From Porcincola intestinalis (lineage in GTDB: Bacteria; Bacillota; Clostridia; Lachnospirales; Lachnospiraceae): a stretch of 64,000 bases of DNA. The notes beneath the pieces were generated by a model, which had not been told where the DNA came from, did no database searches, and saw only the letters and a list, made by a program, of their open reading frames with translations. The stretch is from contig NZ_VULZ01000001.1 of NCBI RefSeq assembly GCF_009696445.1, positions 186,001 to 250,000 on the forward strand, given 5' to 3'. Positions 7,394 to 14,486 of the stretch are shown here, piece after piece (within the stretch, counting starts at the first letter, position 1; the number at the start of each line of letters is the position of its first letter). A program made the translations under genes and the position numbers.

Positions 7394-7780
7394 TCAATCA
7401 GCGTCTGATTTATCCTCTTCCAGAACCGGCTCCTCGATCTTAATATCCTGAGAATTCATTTCCTGAACGGCAGCCTCGATCAGCTGCAGGATCTGCTCAT
7501 TCGTAACATATTCACCATATCCCTGCCGGTCCAGCGCATCCTTGATAAGGGTTGCCGCTCTCTGCTTTTTTTCAGTTCCATGGATGCTATCAGAAGCGGT
7601 CTGCTCGACTGCCCGAACAGCTGCATCCGTGATCTCGGTGACCCATCCCCATCTGGTCCGCTTCAGCTGTGCGTCTGCTTCAGCCTTCTTCTTCCTCAGG
7701 TACGGGATGAGTTCCTTGGTGACGATCCCTACGAGTGCCAGGATAACTGCGCTGATGACGTTAAAGATAAGTTCGTTCAT
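7394..7780 (-). CDS. Phage holin, LLH family
   Basis: A 128-residue protein with one N-terminal membrane helix (about residues 5-25) followed by a basic stretch (YLRKKKAEADAQLKR) and an amphipathic helical domain that includes GYGEYVTNEQI. This is the plan of phage_holin_6_1/LLH holins. It is encoded directly upstream of the endolysin with 13 bases between, so it most likely forms the membrane lesion that lets the endolysin out. Confidence 0.8.
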   Translation of the reverse strand: MNELIFNVISAVILALVGIVTKELIPYLRKKKAEADAQLKRTRWGWVTEITDAAVRAVEQTASDSIHGTEKKQRAATLIKDALDRQGYGEYVTNEQILQLIEAAVQEMNSQDIKIEEPVLEEDKSDAD

Positions 7781-7800
7781 TTTCGTTTTCTCCTATTCTT

Positions 7801-8193
7801 TCAGTGCTCCTTAAGTGGGAGCTTGTCTATCTGTTCCATGATCTTCTCGGCTGTTCCATCGCCGCCAGCGGCATGGTATGGGTTATAGAGATATTTGCGG
7901 AAGTTCTCACGCTCGTCGAAGTCGATCTCTCCCTTCTCAAGGTATTGCCGGCCTACAAAACAGATTCGGTCATATGCAGTCCCTCGGACCAGGTCTGCAA
8001 GGATCTTCGACTCTTTCTCCTCGTCTTCCATGTGCTTTTTGGTATTCTGTAATTCCTGCTTAAGGTCTGCGATTGCATCCAAAAGGTCACTAGTCATGTC
8101 TTCCTTCTTATCCTTCCTGGTGATCAGGAACTGAATGAAGCTGAGGAGTCCTCCTCCAAGAGCCCCGAGTAACACTGATATAAAGATCTGCAT
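7801..8193 (-). CDS. Single-pass membrane protein of the lysis cassette
   Basis: The 130-residue protein has one N-terminal membrane helix (about residues 2-24, rich in Gly and Leu) and a coiled-coil-like segment (residues 34-65) before a soluble C-terminus. It precedes the holin gene. It could be a second holin, an antiholin or a spanin-like helper. I do not recognise a specific family. Confidence 0.6.
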   Translation of the reverse strand: MQIFISVLLGALGGGLLSFIQFLITRKDKKEDMTSDLLDAIADLKQELQNTKKHMEDEEKESKILADLVRGTAYDRICFVGRQYLEKGEIDFDERENFRKYLYNPYHAAGGDGTAEKIMEQIDKLPLKEH

Positions 8194-8211
8194 AATTGAT
8201 TAGTCTCCTAT

Positions 8212-8952
8212 CTATCTCGTATCTCGTTCTATTTCCGTAAGTACCTCATCAGCGGTCGTACTCACCCAGCCCCGGTAGTTGTGGTGGAGCTCACAGAAGG
8301 CAGCCCGTTCGTCGTGTTTACTTCTGAAGTGTTCAATCATCGGAGCGAAGCCGCTGTTCTCCGGGTGCTTATAAAGATCTATCTGCCCTGTGTGTCCGAT
8401 GACGATTACCTTACAGTCATCATGTGGTCTGGTAAGCGTTTTCTTCAAATCAGACAGATAAAAGTTCTGGGCTTCATCGATGATGATTGCCTTCTTACTG
8501 ACGTTCTTCCCTCGCAGGAAAGTGTGAGTGATTGCAGTGACGTAAGCGAGGCCTTCTTTCACGGCCTTCATGTTGTCAGGCGTTGATATCACTTGTGACG
8601 GATTTATCCCGATTTCAAGGAGAGCTTCTTCGAGCGCTCCCATATAAGGAGCGGACTTTTCTTCGATGCTTCCCTTGAGATAGCCTTGGACTTTTTCCTG
8701 GGTAGGAGAAACCACATACACGATTCCGTTTACAATCCCATATCGGCACAGTAGATTTGCGCATCCGACCGCTATGGTGGTTTTCCCAGATCCCGCGATA
8801 GCATTGCAAAATGTAATAATTCCTCCGGGTCTGCAAATTGCATCACGAAAGGCTTTCTGTTCAGGGTCAAGACTCATCCCATAGAATCGTTCCAAATCCT
8901 CACGGAAATCATTACCTGAGTATTTCGGTGACGCTGGCTTTTTCATACGCAC
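8212..8952 (-). CDS. phoH: PhoH-like ATPase
   Basis: A 246-residue P-loop ATPase of the PhoH family. Walker A is AGSGKTTIAVGC near residue 53, Walker B is AIIIDEAQNFY near residue 155, and VIGHTGQIDL is the sensor region. PhoH proteins are related to the helicase core and are common in phages, where the role is unresolved (RNA metabolism is suspected). Unusually it lies between baseplate/DGR genes and the lysis genes, in the late operon. The length matches short phage forms that lack an RNA-binding N-terminus. Confidence 0.88.
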   Translation of the reverse strand: MRMKKPASPKYSGNDFREDLERFYGMSLDPEQKAFRDAICRPGGIITFCNAIAGSGKTTIAVGCANLLCRYGIVNGIVYVVSPTQEKVQGYLKGSIEEKSAPYMGALEEALLEIGINPSQVISTPDNMKAVKEGLAYVTAITHTFLRGKNVSKKAIIIDEAQNFYLSDLKKTLTRPHDDCKVIVIGHTGQIDLYKHPENSGFAPMIEHFRSKHDERAAFCELHHNYRGWVSTTADEVLTEIERDTR

Positions 8953-9041
8953 CTCTTATTGATGTCTGCAAAAAGAAAGGACCCGGCAGTCTACTGCCAG
9001 ATCCTTCAATAAAATGTATAAAGATACTCATGATGATGGAC

Positions 9042-9263
9042 TTATTCCGTGTAACCGAGCTTCTCTGAATCGCTGATGGTGTCTGTTCTCTCCTCCTGGA
9101 CACATTCCTTTTCTGCTTCATCGACGGCCTTGAGCTGCGCAATCAGGCTGCCTTGCTTTGCGATCAGTGCAGCCATTGACTCCATCGTGTTCTGTTGCTT
9201 CTCGACAAGCTGGACATAATATTCCAGGATCGCTTCCAGGTTTTCATCCCTCGGACCATCCAT
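9042..9263 (-). CDS. Small phage protein, coiled-coil
   Basis: A 73-residue acidic, helical protein with a leucine/glutamine-rich segment suited to a coiled coil (LEYYVQLVEKQQNTMESM). I do not recognise the family. It is encoded between the tail-end genes and PhoH on the late strand, and an AGGAGGAGA ribosome site lies upstream. Confidence 0.55.
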   Translation of the reverse strand: MDGPRDENLEAILEYYVQLVEKQQNTMESMAALIAKQGSLIAQLKAVDEAEKECVQEERTDTISDSEKLGYTE

Positions 9264-9296
9264 TCGTATCTCCTCCTGTTTGTGATCAGTTGCCTT

Positions 9297-9488
9297 TTAT
9301 GCGGTCTGCCCCGTGCTGGATCCAGGCTTACCGGTTTCGGTCGTGCCAGTCTCCTCAGTCTGCTCTTCTGCCAGTTCCGGAAGATCAAGGTCAATCAGGA
9401 CCTGCTTGACCTTATTCCGGATGACCTTCGGTACGTCGTTGATTGTCTTGATGCCTTTGATAATGAGTGTTGCGTAAATAAGTGCCAT
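9297..9488 (-). CDS. CD1375-family small phage protein
   Basis: A 63-residue protein starting MALIYATLIIKGIKTI, chosen because AAAGGTGG precedes this ATG; the longer frame starting MKRLIRAI lacks one. The pattern 'I/VYA-LI-KGxKT...VP...K..V..ILI' is that of the small CD1375-like proteins found next to tail-tip genes of clostridial phages. The tail is Glu/Thr/Gly-rich. Function is unknown. The preceding gene is a paralogue. Confidence 0.7.
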   Translation of the reverse strand: MALIYATLIIKGIKTINDVPKVIRNKVKQVLIDLDLPELAEEQTEETGTTETGKPGSSTGQTA

Positions 9489-9526
9489 GGTTTCTACCAC
9501 CTTTCTTATCGCTCTGATCAACCGTT

Positions 9527-9652
9527 TCATTCTGCGAGTTCCGGATGACCTTCATCGATCAGGATCTGCTTCACTTCATCCTTCAGCTTCTCCGGTACCT
9601 GGTCGATCGTCTTCCTTCCTTTGATGATGAGGGCCGCATAAACCTGTGCCAT
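9527..9652 (-). CDS. CD1375-family small phage protein, second copy
   Basis: A 41-residue product, short but clear: it begins MAQVYAALIIKGRKTIDQVP and ends in HPELAE. It matches its downstream neighbour across nearly its whole length (YA-LIIKG-KTI--VP-----VKQ-LID---PELAE). A Shine-Dalgarno AAGGAGG lies upstream. The tandem pair probably arose by duplication. Confidence 0.7.
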   Translation of the reverse strand: MAQVYAALIIKGRKTIDQVPEKLKDEVKQILIDEGHPELAE

Positions 9653-9670
9653 TCTTCACGCCTCCTTTCC

Positions 9671-10009
9671 TTAAGAGAGTGTAGCCTCATACACATCACA
9701 CAAAGCCTCCTGGAGGCTGGTGATATCACTGTTCGCGGCAGCCAGCTGCTTCTTGAGCTCCCGCTTCTCGAGCTCGTCAGGAGTCGGATCAGCCAGGATG
9801 AAATAATATTTTCCGTCTCCGTATGTGGTAACTTGAACAAACTCCATGTCCTTATGGACTTCTTCTTTTCCTTCGCTGTCAGTGATGGTGACAGTTGAGA
9901 GATCTTTGAAATCGTCCTCCGTCAGCTTTTTGCTGCTGATATAGTTATTTCCGCTCAGTTCAAGATTCTCTAAGCGTGTGCCATCTCCAAGGGTAATCGT
10001 ATATGTCAT
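9671..10009 (-). CDS. Phage protein coupled to the DGR reverse transcriptase gene
   Basis: A 112-residue protein with a beta-rich N-terminal half (YTITLGDGTRLENLELSGN) and a helical coiled-coil C-terminus (EKRELKKQLAAANSDITSL). Its start codon overlaps the stop codon of the reverse transcriptase gene, so translation is probably coupled. I know similar small proteins from the tail-tip region of Firmicutes phages, without a function. A tail-tip accessory role is likelier than a retroelement role, but the overlap keeps both open. Confidence 0.6.
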   Translation of the reverse strand: MTYTITLGDGTRLENLELSGNNYISSKKLTEDDFKDLSTVTITDSEGKEEVHKDMEFVQVTTYGDGKYYFILADPTPDELEKRELKKQLAAANSDITSLQEALCDVYEATLS

Positions 10010-11103
10010 CGTTTCTCGTCTCCTTTCGCTATGAGTTTGTCAATCTCTTTATTTGACCTGTATTCAGTACCGGGAAATAGGCTGGTGAAGAGAGCATCCA
10101 TTCTTCTTATCCGGTAATAATTGTTGTGATACTGCTGAGCCGAACCTCTCCATGATCTATAACACATCGCTGCACGATCAGGATTCATTCCGTTTTTCTT
10201 GAATTTCTTGAGTCTCCTACGTTCCCGGATGAATGTATCTCTGCTTTGATAAGTGACTACTTTCCCGGTCTCGGTCAAAACATATCTGATTTTAAGAAAT
10301 GTGAACCCTTTTGAAAGCTTTACAATCTGCGTTTTCTTTTCGTTTATCGTGAGTCCAAGTTCCTGCGATCTTTTCCGCATCTCGGAAAGACACATCTTGG
10401 CATGTTCCTTCTCATGGCAGATCAGATACCGGTCATCCTGGTACGCAGCATAATATTTTTCTCCAAGAACAGTCTTGAAGAACTGATCCAGCGGAGTGGG
10501 ATAATAGATTCCGGCATTCTGTGAAAGCTGAGACCCAATTCCCATCCCTCGATCTGGTCCGTTTGTATCAATCAGATAATTGATCAGCCATTGAAGATCA
10601 GGCTCCGGAATTATCTTCGCATAAGCCTGCTTCAGCTGATCGTGAGGTATGCTTCCAAAGTAGTTTTTGAAATCTACCTGCAGAACGTATCCTTCATTTG
10701 TTCCATACTCACGATAGTATCTATGAAGATGTTCTTTAAGTCGGTCTCTTGTGAATGTCACTCCCTTGTTTTCCTGGCTCGCGCCATTGTCATATATCAG
10801 ATAAGGTTTCGTGGCAGGCGTAAGGACGTTATCACAGAGTGAACGCTGCACTACTCGGTCAAAAATATTGATGGCTTTTATATGCCTGAGTTTTCCCCGT
10901 TCCGAAAGGTCGAATTCCACAAATGGTCTCTGCTGGTATTGACCATGATTCAGTGCTCTTTTGGTGTCAGAGATGTTCTCCCAGAGGTTGTAATCGTATT
11001 TCTGAACCGAAAACTTCCAGTCAGAATTGATCTTGGATTTTCTGAAAGCATCATATAAGGCATCCGCGTTACTTACCTTGCGAATGCCATAATACTGAGT
11101 CAT
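10006..11103 (-). CDS. DGR reverse transcriptase
   Basis: The 365-residue protein has the order of reverse-transcriptase motifs. VLQVDFKNYFGSIPHD carries the first catalytic aspartate, MGIGSQLSQNAGIYYPTPLD is the domain-4 signature typical of DGR enzymes, and YAAYQDDRYLI carries the YxDD catalytic pair; the thumb (GLTINEKKTQIV, FTFLKIRY) follows. There is no maturase, nuclease or intron domain. With Avd, TR and VR beside it, it should copy the TR RNA with errors at adenines. It lies 144 bases downstream of the TR, a spacing close to that of the Bordetella phage BPP-1 element. Confidence 0.95.
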   Translation of the reverse strand: MTQYYGIRKVSNADALYDAFRKSKINSDWKFSVQKYDYNLWENISDTKRALNHGQYQQRPFVEFDLSERGKLRHIKAINIFDRVVQRSLCDNVLTPATKPYLIYDNGASQENKGVTFTRDRLKEHLHRYYREYGTNEGYVLQVDFKNYFGSIPHDQLKQAYAKIIPEPDLQWLINYLIDTNGPDRGMGIGSQLSQNAGIYYPTPLDQFFKTVLGEKYYAAYQDDRYLICHEKEHAKMCLSEMRKRSQELGLTINEKKTQIVKLSKGFTFLKIRYVLTETGKVVTYQSRDTFIRERRRLKKFKKNGMNPDRAAMCYRSWRGSAQQYHNNYYRIRRMDALFTSLFPGTEYRSNKEIDKLIAKGDEKR

Positions 11104-11247
11104 GTTTTAGTTCCTTTCAGTGTGGCGGTTTATAGCCAGGCAGCGTACTGACTGGCATCCGCCACGTCCATTTGGCCTTTCGGCAAGGGCACCGACTCCT
11201 TTCGGTATCAGTCCATTCACCATATAGGCTACTTGATAGGACCGTAG

Positions 11248-11362
11248 GAAATCCGGGCGCACGCCATTCGAGTTCGAGGCGTTGTTGTAGTTGCTATTCC
11301 CGTTCGAGTTGACATTACAAAAGTTAGCCGCGCCCGCAACGTCGCGAAGCCACCAGTCGGCA
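11248..11362 (-). repeat. DGR template repeat (TR)
   Basis: This 115-bp non-coding repeat matches the 3' end of the target gene at 104 of 115 positions. On the coding strand, the variable half is dominated by AAC/AAT codons (…FC-N-V-N-S-N-G-N-S-N-Y-N-N-A-S-N-S-N-G…), which maximise the amino acids reachable by changing adenines. It sits 20 bases after avd and 144 before the reverse transcriptase start, so its RNA probably spans 11104-11382. That whole gap has no other gene. Confidence 0.96.
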
Positions 11363-11382
11363 TACAGTCAATGCCCTGCATC

Positions 11383-12003
11383 TTATCCCTTATTCAGGGC
11401 AGGTGCCTTATTAATTTTACCTTCTCCACCATTCTTGGATGGATGCTTCGATTTGTCTTCAGAATCTCGTTTCTGAATCTGTCTTAATATCCGGTTATCG
11501 GATTTCCTCCATCCTTTCAGGAGCGTTGCTTCATACTGTATAAGCTGCACGAACCTCTCATATCTGTCAGCATCGACAGGAAGAGTTTCTTTGCACAGTG
11601 TAAACACATCGTATAATTCACCGCATCCTCTGATGGCATCGTCCTGGTATTTCCTCCGCTCGTAGAACTCGCTCTCGTAATATGGGTAAACTTCATTTGC
11701 ATCACGGATGTTCTGCTTTATGGACGAGATGGTATCAAGGATCCTTTCCCGATATCGATTGATAAGCCATTCTGGAAATTCATCTGTGATCTTTCCAATT
11801 CCATACTTCTCGCAGATCTCTGTAAACGCTTCTTTGTCATCTTCTGAAAACTTCAGAACCTTCACGAAGAAATCCGGCTCCCTGCTTCTGTTCTTCACTC
11901 CAAAATCATGCAGAAGAAGGAAGATGATATTCTTCTCGATACGGCAGATCTGCTTCCAGAATTCCATATCTGACAATCCGCGTTTTCCATATACGACGCT
12001 CAT
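11383..12003 (-). CDS. avd: DGR accessory variability determinant (Avd)
   Basis: A 206-residue, helix-rich basic protein with family marks: SVVYGKRGLSDMEFWK at the start, EFYERRKYQDDAI near the middle, and LPVDADRYERFVQLI...LLKGWRKSDNRI later. Avd forms a pentamer of four-helix bundles that binds the reverse transcriptase and TR RNA and is required for mutagenic reverse transcription. It has an extra basic, disordered-looking C-terminal tail (after about residue 170). Gene order target-avd-TR-RT is the classic one. Confidence 0.92.
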   Translation of the reverse strand: MSVVYGKRGLSDMEFWKQICRIEKNIIFLLLHDFGVKNRSREPDFFVKVLKFSEDDKEAFTEICEKYGIGKITDEFPEWLINRYRERILDTISSIKQNIRDANEVYPYYESEFYERRKYQDDAIRGCGELYDVFTLCKETLPVDADRYERFVQLIQYEATLLKGWRKSDNRILRQIQKRDSEDKSKHPSKNGGEGKINKAPALNKG

Positions 12004-12023
12004 GATTTATCCCATAAAATTCG

Positions 12024-12076
12024 GGTCGCTTCGCGACCTCTGTAAAACCGTCCATCCCTCCCCTGAAGGGGAGGGA
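12024..12076. promoter_or_regulatory. Hairpins just past VR (IMH-associated)
   Basis: A perfect 9-bp stem TCCCTCCCC/GGGGAGGGA with a 4-base loop (12055-12076) begins 8 bases past the target stop codon. A second perfect stem GGTCGC-TTC-GCGACC (12024-12038) follows. In the BPP-1 DGR a GC-rich 8-bp hairpin with a 4-base loop just beyond the initiation-of-mutagenic-homing site is needed for efficient retrohoming, and the first hairpin has that size and position. Confidence 0.75.
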
Positions 12077-12083
12077 TTTAAGA

Positions 12084-13061
12084 TCAGCAGATACCGAAAG
12101 CCGGGCGCACGCCAAGCGAGTACGAGGCGTTGGTGTAGGCGCCATTCCCGTTCGAGTCGACACGACAAAAGTTAGCCGCGCCCGCAACGTCGCGAAGCCA
12201 CCAGTCGGCACGGTTGCATATCAGCGCCTTGTTCAGCCTGAACAGAGGGAACTGACTGTAGTCGATGTTGTAAATGTTCGGAATAGTAGAACCGAGAGAA
12301 TTGCCTGGCTTAAACTGCATGCAGCCATAAACCTGCTCCTCGCTCATGAGCTCTACTGTGCTGTCCATCCACGTTCCACCGCTGGCATATCCATTTGTCA
12401 CAGCGTTCTGCAGATGTTCTCTGTGGTTCAGAATGTGGTTCGACCCGAATGCGGAATTGATCGTGGACTTTGCCGTTTCCAGATTCTTTGTCCGCATATC
12501 TGATCCGGCATACGCACCTTCAGTCGTGTTTCCGCTGGATTCCCATCCACCGGAAGCAGTGTTGTGCATCTGAGCGTTATAAAGACAAGAATCCGGGGCA
12601 ATGACCACATGGTGAGTCGTGCATTCTATGTCTCCGCAATGAAGCCAGTAATCGAATGCCGCGATTCTCCAGTTCACGCCTCCGATGGTCCAGTAGTCTC
12701 CGATGAACAGGTCATCGAATGTTCCTGCCTTGATTGCAGCCCACTGATCAGACGTCACCGAAGATCCAAGGTTCTTCCCTCTGTAAATGCTGTTATGTGT
12801 CCCGGCATTATTGGGAAGGATGATGTGGATCATATCTTCCTGTTTTACCATAGCCGGGCCGTCACCAGTCAGCACAAGGAACTTGTGATTGGCTGAGTAA
12901 GCGTTCGTGCTTTCAAGGCCGATTCCGTTCCGAATGGCTACATCGTTCTTGATCAGCTGCTCTGCCACCTGGTTGAAAACGTCCGCATGAATGGGATCTG
13001 TGGTCTCGAACTTGCGGAGCGCGGCATTGTAGGCGGCATCGCTTGTGTCAAAGTTTGCCAT
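12084..13061 (-). CDS. DGR variable protein, tail receptor-binding candidate (lectin-like C-terminus)
   Basis: The 325-residue protein starts MANFDTSDAAYNAALRKF, a tail-associated N-terminus. The C-terminal two thirds look like a C-type-lectin/FGE-like fold (DUF6273-like: DYWTIGGVNWRIAAFD, then ADWWLRDVAGAANF and GVRPAF at the end). The last 38 codons are the VR. Compared with the TR, eight residues differ (N to R, D, A, T, Y and L; S to G; D to A), all from adenine changes. It follows baseplate genes in the late operon, so it most likely sits at the tail tip and binds the host surface. Confidence 0.9.
   Translation of the reverse strand: MANFDTSDAAYNAALRKFETTDPIHADVFNQVAEQLIKNDVAIRNGIGLESTNAYSANHKFLVLTGDGPAMVKQEDMIHIILPNNAGTHNSIYRGKNLGSSVTSDQWAAIKAGTFDDLFIGDYWTIGGVNWRIAAFDYWLHCGDIECTTHHVVIAPDSCLYNAQMHNTASGGWESSGNTTEGAYAGSDMRTKNLETAKSTINSAFGSNHILNHREHLQNAVTNGYASGGTWMDSTVELMSEEQVYGCMQFKPGNSLGSTIPNIYNIDYSQFPLFRLNKALICNRADWWLRDVAGAANFCRVDSNGNGAYTNASYSLGVRPAFGIC
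12096..12210 (-). repeat. DGR variable repeat (VR)
   Basis: It aligns without gaps to the TR at a constant offset of 848 bp. There are 11 differences and in every case the TR base on the coding strand is A. From the first AAT codon onward the TR has 21 adenines, of which 11 are changed. The last 46 bp on the right side are identical. The repeat ends 12 bases before the end of the target gene. Confidence 0.96.
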
Positions 13062-13112
13062 TGCTTCTTGCTCCTTTCACTTTTTAGCATTAAAAAAGCT
13101 GTTTGTCTGGCA

Positions 13113-13235
13113 TTCGGGAGAAAATCCCGAAAGTCACACTGAACAGCACGTTTCACGGAATTATGGTACGGTTTTCGGGCATTTTGATACGAAAACCGCA
13201 TGAAAAATACGCTTTTCTGAAATTTCAGTTCAGAA
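13113..13235. other. Three hairpins upstream of the DGR target gene
   Basis: The 184-base gap before the variable gene holds three perfect dyads: TTCGGGA/TCCCGAA (13113-13131), CGGTTTTCG/CGAAAACCG (13169-13198) and TTCTGAA/TTCAGAA (13215-13235). No gene is supported here. They may terminate, pause or protect the transcript, which would set the amount of variable protein apart from the baseplate genes. Confidence 0.5.
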
Positions 13236-13245
13236 TAAATAGAAC

Positions 13246-13626
13246 TTAGAATTCATCGTCGCACTGGAAGATCAGCTCTTCGCCTGAGTCCTTTACCTTT
13301 GGTTTGAAGCTCTTGAAGGCCACGATGTCTCCGTCCGTATCGTATAGCCCTATCTCGGAAATGGATACATCGTTCAGTTCTGTCTCGCTGAGCGTGCAGG
13401 TGTAGCGGATCTGGGTGTCAGAGATCACCTCATGCCCGTCCACCTTCTTGCGCAGGACTTCGCTGAAGAGCGCTGTGTCATCGGATGCATGGTTCTTGAT
13501 CTCCCCGGATGAATTCACCCCGCCGCTTCCGAATGCGACTCCTTCGATAGCCGGGAGCGCCTGTATCCCGGCTCTGGCCTTGAGCATCTTGCTCTTGCCG
13601 ACTGTGCTTACGATCGTTTCTGCCAT
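13246..13626 (-). CDS. Phage tail protein, fibre/collar-like
   Basis: A 126-residue protein that begins MAETIVSTVGKSKMLKARAG and has a beta-rich core (ISDTQIRYTCTLSETELND, ISEIGLYDTDGDIVAFKSF). The text resembles the N-terminal domains of tail fibre proteins that attach to the baseplate. It lies between a DUF2313 baseplate protein and the DGR target. It may be the adaptor for the variable receptor-binding protein; that is inference. Confidence 0.6.
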   Translation of the reverse strand: MAETIVSTVGKSKMLKARAGIQALPAIEGVAFGSGGVNSSGEIKNHASDDTALFSEVLRKKVDGHEVISDTQIRYTCTLSETELNDVSISEIGLYDTDGDIVAFKSFKPKVKDSGEELIFQCDDEF

Positions 13627-13684
13627 TTCTGTCTGCTCCTCCTTTCGAGCTGCCGTTTACCTGTCTGTGCGCCATCGTTGCTCA

Positions 13685-14467
13685 TCAGAGCATCTCATGG
13701 TTTCCTTCCATAGTGAGGGACCCGTCCATGTTCGCGTAACCGTTCATGGTATAGGAGTGTCCCCGCCAGATTGAAAGCCCTATATCGGGTTCGTCGTTTT
13801 CGATCCTGTTCCGGACGATCAGCGTCTCGTATGGGCCGCGCTCCTGGTCCATGGGTATCTGCCCGTCCATATCGTACTGGCCGTCCAGCATGGCATCCTG
13901 CCACCACCGCATCGGCATCCGGATGGTAAGGCCATAAGAGATCTTCTCCTGGTCTGCTATCTGGAACACGACGAGCTGTGAGAAGAGGAGCTTGATGTGC
14001 CCGGTCGCCTTCTTGCTGAGAACGTTCTGGATGCTTCCGAATGGGATCTCATTGTCATCAGCCGAAGGTATCTGGATCCGCAGGATAAGCCGGTTGTCCT
14101 TGTCCCAGGCGATGTCCGGAGCAGTCCCGGTCATGTCCTTGATGTACTGCTTCATGGAGCTGAACGAGACCTTCTGCCTTCCGATTGATCGCAGCGCAGC
14201 AATCTGCCTGCGGCTCTCAAGACTCTGGCCTTTTGCCGGAGTGATCCCGAATATGCCTTCGTATTTGGCAAGCGTCTGCTCATCGCAGGTCGCGATGAAC
14301 AGGTTGTTGACCATCCGATATACCTGGTACTGCATCAGGTCGAGGGTCCAGCCGGCGAACGTGTAGTTCGCCTCCATCTCCCGGAACTCCTTCCAGTATG
14401 ATGGCCCCCACTGCTCGAGAAGCTCTTTGTGAGGAGTTTTATCCTCGTAATCATAAAGATCTATCAT
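13685..14467 (-). CDS. Baseplate protein, YmfQ/DUF2313-like (XkdU position)
   Basis: A 260-residue protein whose first 180 residues match the YmfQ/DUF2313 pattern (YQVYRMVNNLFIATCDEQTLAKYE, GQSLESRRQIAALRS). These are gpI-like tail proteins that close the baseplate wedge in contractile phages. The C-terminal 80 residues (MDGQYDMDGQIPMD...) carry a short Gly/Asp/Met-rich repeat found in firmicute homologues. It lies right after the baseplate J gene, as in PBSX. Confidence 0.82.
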   Translation of the reverse strand: MIDLYDYEDKTPHKELLEQWGPSYWKEFREMEANYTFAGWTLDLMQYQVYRMVNNLFIATCDEQTLAKYEGIFGITPAKGQSLESRRQIAALRSIGRQKVSFSSMKQYIKDMTGTAPDIAWDKDNRLILRIQIPSADDNEIPFGSIQNVLSKKATGHIKLLFSQLVVFQIADQEKISYGLTIRMPMRWWQDAMLDGQYDMDGQIPMDQERGPYETLIVRNRIENDEPDIGLSIWRGHSYTMNGYANMDGSLTMEGNHEML

Positions 14468-14486
14468 TGCTCCTCCTTCAGCCCCA

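Noticed and set aside
10006-11103. Reverse transcriptase as a group II intron maturase or retron
   Set aside because: No maturase or nuclease domain and no intron RNA domain V are present. The domain-4 GIGSQ signature, Avd and TR/VR point to a DGR.
11248-12210. CRISPR-like or simple duplicated repeat
   Set aside because: There are only two copies, in coding/non-coding arrangement with adenine-specific differences next to a reverse transcriptase and Avd; this is a DGR template and variable repeat, not a CRISPR array.
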